From the NCBI GenBank assembly GCA_025526995.1, contig JAHLKG010000018.1, positions 558,001 through 622,000 of the forward strand: a DNA stretch of 64,000 nt. Reading direction: 5' to 3'. The notes under the pieces are model-generated. The model searched no databases. It was not told the DNA's origin and saw only the letters and a list, made by a program, of their open reading frames with translations. The position numbers were made by a program, and so were the translations under genes. How positions within the stretch are numbered: the stretch's first letter is position 1; every line of letters begins with the position of its first letter. Below, piece by piece: positions 9,579 to 20,173 of this stretch. This DNA comes from Powellomyces hirtus. Lineage: Eukaryota > Chytridiomycota > Chytridiomycetes > Spizellomycetales > Powellomycetaceae.

Positions 9579-12344
9579 ATGGCTGGCGACTCTGACATCC
9601 GAGTGTCCATTGAGAGGTTCACTGGGGAGAACTTTCACCTTTGGAAGTTGAAAATGAAGATGCTGTTGATTGAGAAGGGACTTTGGGATGCCATTGACAT
9701 CAAGGAAGGCTCTGGAACTGCCAAGGCCACCAACACAGCATCAGACAACTGGATACGTCGAGATGAGAGAGCTCTGGCTCTGCTGATCATGTCTTTGAAT
9801 GATGAGCAATTGATGCATGTTCATGAGGCCGAATCCGCCCTTGAAGCATGGGAAAAGCTGAGGGAGGTGCATGAGAAGAAGGGGGTTGCCAACAGACACT
9901 TCCTGAGACGTCGGTTCCTCACTGTGACAATGGACCCAACTGATTCCATGACCATCCACATCAACAAGACCAAGAGGATGACCCAGGAACTTGCAGCCAT
10001 CGGAGCTCCCGTTTCTGAGGAGGACCATGTGTTCTCCTTGCTCTCTTCCCTTCCAGAAGCCTTTGACACCCTTGTGATGACTCTGGAGTCGACCAGTGAG
10101 AAGCTGGACTTGGCTTTTGTGACATCCAGGCTGTTGCAGGAGGAAATGAGGCGTGCAGATGGAAAGAAGAACTCTGGAAAGGCAGCAAAAGCCTTCTTCA
10201 CACAAGCTGACACCAAAGGGAATGCTCAGAAGACCAACAAGGCTGGGGGAAAGCCAGATTGGAAGAAGGAGGCAGTCTGTCACTACTGCAACAAGAAGGG
10301 TCACATCAAGAAGGAATGCCACAAGAGGGCAGCAGACGAGAAGAAGGGCCTAAACCAGGCCAACTCGACTCAACAGACGCCTGGAGGCTTTGCTTTCACC
10401 ACCATTGGAACTCAGATGCCATCCCTGACATCCAACACTTGGATTTTGGACTCAGGAGCCTCTCAGCACATGACTGGCCGCAGAGAGCTGTTTGGGGACT
10501 ATGAGAAGATGTCTCCTGTCGCCATTGAGATGGCAGACAATCACACATTGGAAGCTGTGGGGCATGGAACGCTTCACACATGGGTGATCAACACAGAGGG
10601 GAAGACAGTGCCCCTGCAAATCCAGAACTGCTGGCACGTCCCCAAGATGACCAAGAACCTCCTATCACTGGCTCGCCTTGCCAAAGCTGGAGCTTGTTTT
10701 GAAGTGGGACCACAGGCTGCTCGGATCATTGCAAAGGATGGGATGGCTTTCCTTGCCAAAGAGAACCAATTTGTCTACACATTCGAGACAACACATGGGC
10801 AGGCAAATGCTGGGATTGCCCACAATGTTGGAAGGGACACAACAAGTCAGGACTTGTCCCTATGGCATCAGAGACTTGGGCATTTGAACGTTGCAGACAT
10901 TGGAAGGCTCACCAAGCTTGCCAAGGGCGTTCAAACTAGTGGGAGCTTGAGCATTTGTGACACTTGTGCACTCAGCAAAGCAAGCAGAGCGCCATTCCCC
11001 AAGGCACAGGCCTCCAGAGCATCAGAGAAGCTGGGATTGATCCACACAGATGTCTGGGGACCAGTTGAACCACCCACAATCACTGGATATCGCTATTTCG
11101 TCACATTCATTGATGACAAGACGAGATATTTCCATGTTTGCCTTATGAAGACCAAGGGAGAAGTTGCTAGGCACTATCAGGAGCTGGAAGCAGCACTCGT
11201 CCCCCTACATGGAAAGCAGATCAAAGCTGTCAGATCCGACCCAGGAGGCGAGTACATGAGCAACTTGCTAAGGGACCACTTCAAGGAGAAGGGCACACAG
11301 CATCAGAGGAGTTCAGTAAATACTCCACAGCAAAATGGTGTTGCTAAACGAGCCAACCGTACCCTTGTGGAGATGGGGAGATGTTTGTTGAAGCAGTCAG
11401 GCTTGGACAAGCGTTTCTGGGGAGAAGCAATCATGACAGCAGTCTATCTGAGGAACAGATCTCCCACTGTTGCATGCCCCAAGACGCCTTATGAGATGTT
11501 CCATGGTATCCCACCATCTCTGGGACATTTGAGGACGTTTGGATGCATTGCCTATGCCTACATTCAACCCAACAAGCGCCAGAAGCTGGATGATGCTGCC
11601 GTCAAGTGCATCATGCTGGGGTATAGCTCCCACAGCAAGGAATACCGGCTTATGGACATACAGACTAAGAAGATCCTGTTCTCCAGAAGTGTCAAATTCG
11701 ATGAGAAGAGCTTTATTCCATCCCTCCAGTCTGCTCAGATGCCTCAAGTGCCTGCTGAGAGCCTGGAAGTGGGAATTGGGCCTGAAGTGAAGCTGCAGGA
11801 TGTCAGTGACGAGCTGCAGGATGTCAGTGACGAGCTGCAGGATGTCAGTGACGACTCTGAGGACACAGCCATGTCAGAAGGAGAGGAGAACATGAGGGAA
11901 CGGACCCCTGAGCCGTCCTCTGACTATGAGAGTGCTGCAGAGCCTTCTCCAACCCCCAAAAGACTCAGGAAGCCGCCAGGAGAGTGGTGGAAGGCTTCAA
12001 GCAACGCTGCAAACGTTGCTGCAGTTGCCTATGCTGTCTCCTTTGTCTTAAACGAGCCCACAAGCTACAAGGAGAGCCAGACCATGCCAGATGCTTCACA
12101 ATGGCGTCAGGCTGCTCAGGAAGAGATGGATGCTCTTGCCAAGAATGGGACATGGCAACTTGTGGATCTGCCAACGGGCAGAAAAGCTATTGGATGCAAG
12201 TGGGTCTTCAAACGAAAGCTGAAGGACACAGGAGAGCTTGACAGATACAAGGCAAGACTGTTGAGACGTCTTGACATCTACAAACAGGAACTCAGCATAC
12301 CAGATAGGTTGCTAGGTTGTTGTCAAGACTTGCAGAGGGTCTGA
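9579..12344 (+). pseudogene. Copia-A fragment F2: Gag, protease, integrase and RT start
   Basis: Start ATG at 9579, in the same place as in the intact copy. The frame is uninterrupted through Gag, CCHC knuckle CHYCNKKGHIKKEC, protease DSGAS, integrase HHCC and DDE regions, and three LQDVSD repeats, to the RT segment KAR (point P2, base 12258). It then runs into LTR 3 and stops at 12342-12344. The catalytic integrase Glu in NGVAER is Lys here (codon 11346-11348), so this integrase should be inactive. RT and RNase H are missing. The segment S to P2 is 2959 bp, the same as in the intact element. Confidence 0.92.
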
Positions 12345-12758
12345 AGGTGCTTCCCAAGGTAGGGAAGGTCGCCTGTGGTGTTTGGCAGAGTGTACTAGAC
12401 AAGTAGAGTGTGTTGGACTGTTATTATATTGGTTGGGGATGCCCAGAGGGCGTCCTTTTATAACAATTTGGATCATAGTACATGTGTAGTGACAATCTAA
12501 CTGTGCCCTAGCTTGGCCAAGACGGCCCTGGCCTGGCCTAGTATTGTTCCCAATCACAGGGTGTCTTTTTGCCTTTTCTTGGCGCTTCTATCAGCGCTCC
12601 AGACGTGTTCTAGGCCTTCCCAGGCCCTCTCCAGCTATTCTGGATCGTTCTAGACCATTCTGGACCATTCCAGACCATTCTAGACACAAGTGGATGTCCT
12701 CCCACATGTCCCGTGTGCTCTAAGTCCTCCCAGAGGCGCCCACAGGTAGATTCCAACA
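12259..12758 (-). repeat. Copia-A LTR 3
   Basis: 500 bp, minus orientation, 3' LTR of F3. It begins exactly at internal point P2 of the plus-strand F2 (AAGAC then TGTTG), an inverted junction. Confidence 0.95.
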
Positions 12759-12765
12759 CTCCCAC

Positions 12766-14910
12766 TCACGAAACATGTTTTGTGATCCCACAGGCGTCCC
12801 TCAGTTTCAAGAACTGATCCCTAGCCAGTGGTTTTGTCAAGATGTCTGCAACCATGTCCTGAGTTGAGAGATACTCTAATGCAATCTCCAAGCGTCCTAG
12901 TGCTTCTCTGATAAAGTGGTACCTCACTTCAATGTGTTTGGTGTTGGCATGCAATGTCGGGTTCTTAGCAAGAGCAATGGCACCCTGGTTGTCCTCAAAG
13001 AGCATTGTGGGTCCATCCTGCTTGAATCCGAGCTCCCCTGCAAGCAGACGAAGCCAAACAGCTTCCTTGGTGCACTGGGCTAGTGCCATGTACTCTGCTT
13101 CCGTGCTTGAAAGAGCTACAGTGGTCTGCCGCTTGGATTGCCAGGTGATAGGCCCGTTGAACATGAAGATGAATCCAGTGGTTGATCTCCTTGTGTCCAA
13201 ACATCCAGCATAGTCGGAATCCGAGTATCCAACCAGCTTCCTAGGCTCAGAGACATTCTCTTTGCCTCCCAGAAGGATTCCAAGTTCGCTTGTGCCCTTC
13301 AGGTATCTGATGATCCGCTTGGCAGCACTCCAATGCTCCTTTCCAGGCTTTGCAAGGTACTTGGACACAATTCCAACTGCAGCAGCAATGTCAGGGCGTG
13401 TTCCTAGCATGGCATAGATCAAACTGCCCACTGCATTCCTGTATGGCACAGAGCTCATCTCCAGCTCATCCGTCTCATTCTGAGGTGCCATGTTGTTTCT
13501 GAGGTGCAGTCCATGTTCCATAGGCGTGGCATGCACCTTGGCATCTCCCATGTTGAATTTCGAAACGACCTCTTCAACATACTTCTTCTGAGACAACCAG
13601 ATGGTGCGGGTGCTTCTGCTCCGTCTGATGTGAATCCCAAGGAAGTAATTCAGCTCTCCAAGGTCTGTCATCTCAAAAGCTCGCCTCAGCTCCTTCTTGA
13701 CATCTCCCAGCTGTTCCTTGCTTGATGAGGCCACAATGAGGTCGTCCACATAGATCAGAATGTACTCTGTTGTCCCATTCTGACTCCTGTAGTACATGCA
13801 AGGCTCTGCAGTCGACTGCACAAAGCCCATAGACTTCAGTTTGTGGTCTATCTTGTGGTTGAAGCGCCTTGCTGATTGCTTGAGGCCGTAGAGGGGTCTC
13901 CCAAGCTTGCAGACCCGTCCTGGATGCTTGGAATCCTCAAAGCCCTCCGGTTGGCGCATGTAGATCACATAGTCCAGATCCCCTTGCAAGAATGCTGTCT
14001 TCACGTCCATCTGATGTGCCTCCAAGTCGTCTGTGGCAATGATGGAGAACAGCAGTCTCATGGGACCAAACTTGGCAACAGGAGCAAACGTCTCCTGATA
14101 GTCCAATCCCTCTCTCTGAGAGAATCCCTTGGCAACAAGTCTTGCCTTGTATCTGTCAAGCTCTCCTGTGTCCTTCAGCTTTCGTTTGAAGACCCACTTG
14201 CATCCAATAGCTTTTCTGCCCGTTGGCAGATCCACAAGTTGCCATGTCCCATTCTTGGCAAGAGCATCCATCTCTTCCTGAGCAGCCTGACGCCATTGTG
14301 AAGCATCTGGCATGGTCTGGCTCTCCTTGTAGCTTGTGGGCTTGTTTAAGACAAAGGAGACAGCATAGGCAACTGCAGCAACGTTTGCAGCGTTGCTTGA
14401 AGCCTTCCACCACTCTCCTGGCGGCTTCCTGAGTCTTTTGGGGGTTGGAGAAGGCTCTGCAGCACTCTCATAGTCAGAGGACGGCTCAGGGGTCCGTTCC
14501 CTCATGTTCTCCTCTCCTTCTGACATGGCTGTGTCCTCAGAGTCGTCACTGACATCCTGCAGCTCGTCACTGACATCCTGCAGCTCGTCACTGACATCCT
14601 GCAGCTCGTCACTGACATCCTGCAGCTTCATTTCAGGCCCAATTCCCACTTCCAGGCTCTCAGCAGGCACTTGAGGCATCTGAGCAGACTGGAGGGATGG
14701 AATAAAGCTCTTCTCATCGAATTTGACACTTCTGGAGAACAGGATCTTCTTAGTCTGTATGTCCATAAGCCGGTATTCCTTGCTGTGGGAGCTATACCCC
14801 AGCATGATGCACTTGACGGCAGCATCATCCAGCTTCTGGCGCTTGTTGGGTTGAATGTAGGCATAGGCAATGCATCCAAACGTCCTCAAATGTCCCAGAG
14901 ATGGTGGGAG
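12766..14910 (-). pseudogene. Copia-A fragment F3: RT and RNase H half, open frame
   Basis: The frame is open from P1 (14910) to the stop TGA at 12766-12768, over 700 codons. It carries four LQDVSD repeats, the complete RT with YVDDLIVAS, and RNase H with the motifs DTRRSTTGF and EDNQGA. Nothing before the integrase C-terminal region is present, so it has no start, Gag, protease or catalytic integrase. At 14911 it meets a plus-strand LTR through GGTGGGAG then TGTTGG. The last G does not match the P1 interior (which reads GGTGGGAT) but matches the polypurine tract next to a 3' LTR. Confidence 0.92.
14544..14627 (-). repeat. 21-bp coding minisatellite, four units
   Basis: Four head-to-tail 21-bp units encode the heptad ELQDVSD in the linker between integrase and RT. 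Copy number differs between elements: three in F1, F2, F6 and the nested copies, four in F3, F4 and F5. The total interior length changes by exactly 21 bp with it. Confidence 0.9.
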
Positions 14911-15410
14911 TGTTGGAATCTACCTGTGGGCGCCTCTGGGAGGACTTAGAGCACACGGGACATGTGGGAGGACATCCACTTGTGTCTAGAATGGTCTGGA
15001 ATGGTCCAGAATGGTCTAGAACGATCCAGAATAGCTGGAGAGGGCCTGGGAAGGCCTAGAACACGTCTGGAGCGCTGATAGAAGCGCCAAGAAAAGGCAA
15101 AAAGACACCCTGTGATTGGGAACAATACTAGGCCAGGCCAGGGCCGTCTTGGCCAAGCTAGGGCACAGTTAGATTGTCACTACACATGTACTATGATCCA
15201 AATTGTTATAAAAGGACGCCCTCTGGGCATCCCCAACCAATATAATAACAGTCCAACACACTCTACTTGTCTAGTACACTCTGCCAAACACCACAGGCGA
15301 CCTTCCCTACCTTGGGAAGCACCTTCAGACCCTCTGCAAGTCTTGACAACAACCTAGCAACCTATCTGGTATGCTGAGTTCCTGTTTGTAGATGTCAAGA
15401 CGTCTCAACA
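14911..15410 (+). repeat. Copia-A LTR 4
   Basis: 500 bp, plus orientation. Left neighbour is P1 of F3; right neighbour is P2 of a minus-strand interior piece (CAACA then GTCTTGCC). No primer-binding site follows, so both LTR ends are joined to internal sequence. Confidence 0.95.
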
Positions 15411-16182
15411 GTCTTGCCTTGTATCTGTCAAGCTCTCCTGTGTCCTTCAGCTTTCGTTTGAAGACCCACTTGCATCCAATAGCTTTTCTGCCCGTTGGCA
15501 GATCCACAAGTTGCCATGTCCCATTCTTGGCAAGAGCATCCATCTCTTCCTGAGCAGCCTGACGCCATTGTGAAGCATCTGGCATGGTCTGGCTCTCCTT
15601 GTAGCTTGTGGGCTCGTTTAAGACAAAGGAGACAGCATAGGCAACTGCAGCAACGTTTGCAGCGTTGCTTGAAGCCTTCCACCACTCTCCTGGCGGCTTC
15701 CTGAGTCTTTTGGGGGTTGGAGAAGGCTCTGCAGCACTCTCATAGTCAGAGGACGGCTCAGGGGTCCGTTCCCTCATGTTCTCCTCTCCTTCTGACATGG
15801 CTGTGTCCTCAGAGTCGTCACTGACATCCTGCAGCTCGTCACTGACATCCTGCAGCTCGTCACTGACATCCTGCAGCTCGTCACTGACATCCTGCAGCTT
15901 CATTTCAGGCCCAATTCCCACTTCCAGGCTCTCAGCAGGCACTTGAGGCATCTGAGCAGACTGGAGGGATGGAATAAAGCTCTTCTCATCGAATTTGACA
16001 CTTCTGGAGAACAGGATCTTCTTAGTCTGTATGTCCATAAGCCGGTATTCCTTGCTGTGGGAGCTATACCCCAGCATGATGCACTTGACGGCAGCATCAT
16101 CCAGCTTCTGGCGCTTGTTGGGTTGAATGTAGGCATAGGCAATGCATCCAAACGTCCTCAAATGTCCCAGAGATGGTGGGAG
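15411..16182 (-). pseudogene. Copia-A fragment F4: P2-to-P1 piece only
   Basis: A 772-bp minus-strand piece covering the integrase C-terminal region, four LQDVSD repeats and the first RT segment (KWVFKRKLKDTGELDRYKAR). It is exactly the overlap between the S-P2 and E-P1 pieces seen elsewhere. Read with LTR 4 it forms a 1272-bp unit that is an inverted copy of 18891-20162. The frame is open but has neither start nor catalytic domains. Confidence 0.9.
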
Positions 16183-16682
16183 TGTTGGAATCTACCTGTG
16201 GGCGCCTCTGGGAAGACTTAGAGCACACGGGACATGTGGGAGGACATCCACTTGTGTCTAGAATGGTCTGGAATGGTCCAGAATGGTCTAGAACGATCCA
16301 GAATAGCTGGAGAGGGCCTGGGAAGGCCTAGAACACGTCTGGAGCGCTGATAGAAGCGCCAAGAAAAGGCAAAAAGACACCCTGTGATTGGGAACAATAC
16401 TAGGCCAGGCCAGGGCCGTCTTGGCCAAGCTAGGGCACAGTTAGATTGTCACTACACATGTACTATGATCCAAATTGTTATAAAAGGACGCCCTCTGGGC
16501 ATCCCCAACCAATATAATAACATTCCAACACACTCTACTTGTCTAGTACACTCTGCCAAACACCACAGGCGACCTTCCCTACCTTGGGAAGCACCTTCAG
16601 ACCCTCTGCAAGTCTTGACAACAACCTAGCAACCTATCTGGTATGCTGAGTTCCTGTTTGTAGATGTCAAGACGTCTCAACA
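16183..16682 (+). repeat. Copia-A LTR 5
   Basis: 500 bp, plus orientation, 5' LTR of F5, followed by the GGTTATGAGCCCTG primer-binding site. Left neighbour is P1 again (GGTGGGAG then TGTTGG), identical to the junction at 14910/14911. Confidence 0.95.
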
Positions 16683-16961
16683 GGTTATGAGCCCTGACAC
16701 AGCTGTCTGAACATTACTGACTCCACCTCTATCCCTATCTGGGAAACACGTCACTGTGCCTATCACTGGTACTGCTGAGGACTTGGAGAACTGTTTGAGC
16801 ACTCGAGAAGCCTAGATAGCAGGCATAGGACACCTGCGTCTGACCATCGAACGAGCTATTGTCTGGACTGGACTGGACTGGAGTGGATTTTCTGGAGCAG
16901 GTTCTGACTACTTGCGGTTGAACACCGGGACTATCCCATTTTGCCACACTCTTTGCACAAG

Positions 16962-19748
16962 ATGGCTGGCGACTCTGACATCCGAGTGTCCATTGAGAGG
17001 TTCACTGGGGAGAACTTTCACCTTTGGAAGTTGAAAATGAAGATGCTGTTGATTGAGAAGGGACTTTGGGATGCCATTGACATCAAGGAAGGCTCTGGAA
17101 CTGCCAAGGCCACCAACACAGCATCAGACGACTGGATACGTCGAGATGAGAGAGCTCTGGCTCTGCTGATCATGTCTTTGAATGATGAGCAATTGATGCA
17201 TGTCCATGAGGCCGAATCCGCCCTTGAAGCATGGGAAAAGCTGAGGGAGGTGCATGAGAAGAAGGGGGTTGCCAACAGACACTTCCTGAGACGTCGGTTC
17301 CTCACTGTGACAATGGACCCAACTGATTCCATGACCATCCACATCAACAAGATCAAGAGGATGACCCAGGAACTTGCAGCCATCGGAGCTCCCGTTTCTG
17401 AGGAGGACCATGTGTTCTCCTTGCTCTCTTCCCTTCCAGAAGCCTTTGACACCCTTGTGATGACTCTGGAGTCGACCAGTGAGAAGCTGGACTTGGCTTT
17501 TGTGACATCCAGGCTGTTGCAGGAGGAAATGAGGCGTGCAGATGGAAAGAAGAACTCTGGAAAGGCAGCAAAAGCCTTCTTCACACAAGCTGACACCAAA
17601 GGGAATGCTCAGAAGACCAACAAGGCTGGGGGAAAGCCAGATTGGAAGAAGGAGGCAGTCTGTCACTACTGCAACAAGAAGGGCCACATCAAGAAGGAAT
17701 ACCACAAGAGGGCAGCAGACGAGAAGAAGGGCCTAAACCAGGCCAACTCGACTCAACAGACGCCTGGAGGCTTTGCTTTCACAACCATTGGAACTCAGAT
17801 GCCATCCCTGACATCCACCACTTGGATTTTGGACTCAGGAGCCTCTCAGCACATGACTGGCCGCAGAGAGCTGTTTGGGGACTATGAGAAGATGTCTCCT
17901 GTCGCCATTGAGATGGCAGACAATCACACATTGGAAGCTGTGGGGCATGGAACGCTTCACACATGGGTGATCAACACAGAGGGGAAGACAGTGCCCCTGC
18001 AAATCCAGAACTGCTGGCACGTCCCCAAGATGACCAAGAACCTCCTATCACTGGCTCGCCTTGCCAAAGCTGGAGCTTGTTTTGAAATGGGACCACAGGC
18101 TGCTCGGATCATTGCAAAGGATGGGACGGCTTTCCTTGCCAAAGAGAACCAATTTGTCTACACATTCGAGACAACACATGGGCAGGCAAATGCTGGGATT
18201 GCCCACAATGTTGGAAGGGACACAACAAGTCAGGACTTGTCCCTATGGCATCAGAGACTCGGCCATTTGAACGTTGCAGACATTGGAAGGCTCACCAAGC
18301 TTGCCAAGGGCGTTCAAACCAGTGGGAGCTTGAGCATTTGTGACACTTGTGCACTCAGCAAAGCAAGCAGAGCGCCATTCCCCAAGGCACAGGCCTCCAG
18401 AGCATCAGAGAAGCTGGGATTGATCCACACAGATGTCTGGGGACCAGTTGAACCACCCACAATCACTGGATATCGCTATTTCGTCACATTCATTGATGAC
18501 AAGACGAGATATTTCCATGTTTGCCTTATGAAGACCAAGGGAGAAGTTGCTAGGCACTATCAGGAGCTGGAAGCAGCACTCGTCCCCCTACATGGAAAGC
18601 AGATCAAAGCTGCCAGATCCGACCCAGGAGGCGAGTACATGAGCAACTTGCTAAGGGACCACTTCAAGGAGAAGGGCACACAGCATCAGAGGAGTTCAGT
18701 AAATACTCCACAGCAAAATGGTGTTGCTGAACGAGCCAACCGTACCCTTGTGGAGATGGGGAGATGTTTGTTGAAGCAGTCAGGCTTGGACAAGCGTTTC
18801 TGGGGAGAAGCAATCATGACAGCAGTCTATCTGAGGAACAGATCTCCCACTGTTGCATGCCCCAAGACGCGTTATGAGATGTTCCATGGTATCCCACCAT
18901 CTCTGGGACATTTGAGGACGTTTGGATGCATTGCCTATGCCTACATTCAACCCAACAAGCGCCAGAAGCTAGATGATGCTGCCGTCAAGTGCATCATGCT
19001 GGGGTATAGCTCCCACAGCAAGGAATACTGGCTTATGGACATACAGACTAAGAAGATCCTGTTCTCCAGAAGTGTCAAATTCGATGAGAAGAGCTTTATT
19101 CCATCCCTCCAGTCTGCTCAGATGCCTCAAGTGCCTGCTGAGAGCCTGGAAGTGGGAATTGGGCCTGAAATGAAGCTGCAGGATGTCAGTGACGAGCTGC
19201 AGGATGTCAGTGATGAGCTGCAGGATGTCAGTGACGAGCTGCAGGATGTCAGTGACAACTCTGAGGACACAGCCATGTCAGAAGGAGAGGAGAACATGAG
19301 GGAACGGACCCCTGAGCCGTCCTCTGACTATGAGAGTGCTGCAGAGCCTTCTCCAACCCCCAAAAGACTCAGGAAGCCGCCAGGAGAGTGGTGGAAGGCT
19401 TCAAGCAACGCTGCAAACGTTGCTGCAGTTGCCTATGCTGTCTCCTGTGTCTTAAACGAGCCCACAAGCTACAAGGAGAGCCAGACCATGCCAGATGCTT
19501 CACAATGGCGTCAGGCTGCTCAGGAAGAGATGGATGCTCTTGCCAAGAATGGGACATGGCAACTTGTGGATCTGCCAACGGGCAGAAAAGCTATTGGATG
19601 CAAGTGGGTCTTCAAACGAAAGCTGAAGGACACAGGAGAGCTTGACAGATACAAGGCAAGACTGTTGAGACGTCTTGACATGTACAAACAGGAACTCAGC
19701 ATACCAGATAGGTTGCTAGGTTGTTGTCAAGACTTGCAGAGGGTCTGA
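16962..19748 (+). pseudogene. Copia-A fragment F5: Gag, protease, integrase and RT start
   Basis: ATG at 16962; the frame is open to P2 at 19662 and ends inside LTR 6 at 19746-19748. Same content as F2 but with four LQDVSD repeats. The integrase Glu in NGVAER is intact here. The last Cys of the CCHC knuckle is Tyr (codon 17700-17702), which should weaken nucleic-acid binding by Gag. The junction with LTR 6 at 19662/19663 is the third use of P2. RT catalytic core and RNase H are absent. Confidence 0.92.
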
Positions 19749-20162
19749 AGGTGCTTTCCAAGGTAGGGAAGGTCGCCTGTGGTGTTTGGCAGAGTGTACT
19801 AGACAAGTAGAGTGTGTTGGACTGTTATTATATTGGTTGGGGATGCCCAGAGGGCGTCCTTTTATAACAATTTGGATCATAGTACATGTGTAGTGACAAT
19901 CTAACTGTGCCCTAGCTTGGCCAAGACGGCCCTGGCCTGGCCTAGTATTGTTCCCAATCACAGGGTGTCTTTTTGCCTTTTCTTGGCGCTTCTATCAGCG
20001 CTCCAGACGTGTTCTAGGCCTTCCCAGGCCCTCTCCAGCTATTCTGGATCGTTCTAGACCATTCTGGACCATTCCAGACCATTCTAGACACAAGTGGATG
20101 TCCTCCCACATGTCCCGTGTGCTCTAAGTCCTCCCAGAGGCGCCCACAGGTAGATTCCAACA
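19663..20162 (-). repeat. Copia-A LTR 6 (3' LTR of F6)
   Basis: 500 bp, TATAAAAG type. Joined on the left to point P2 of F5. Confidence 0.95.
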
Positions 20163-20173
20163 CTCCCACTCAC
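20163..20173 (-). other. Polypurine tract of F6
   Basis: Sense-strand GTGAGTGGGAG directly before the 3' LTR TGTTGG, the usual place for plus-strand priming. The polyprotein stop TGA (20170-20172) lies inside it, leaving only seven bases between stop and LTR. Confidence 0.7.

Noticed and set aside
15112..15357. 81-codon frame present in every Copia-A LTR
   Set aside because: Lies in the LTR, starts with no supporting context and has no motif; it recurs only because the LTR does.
6171..19662. DIRS or foldback DNA transposon because of inverted repeats
   Set aside because: No tyrosine recombinase or transposase; all pieces are copia LTR or copia coding sequence.
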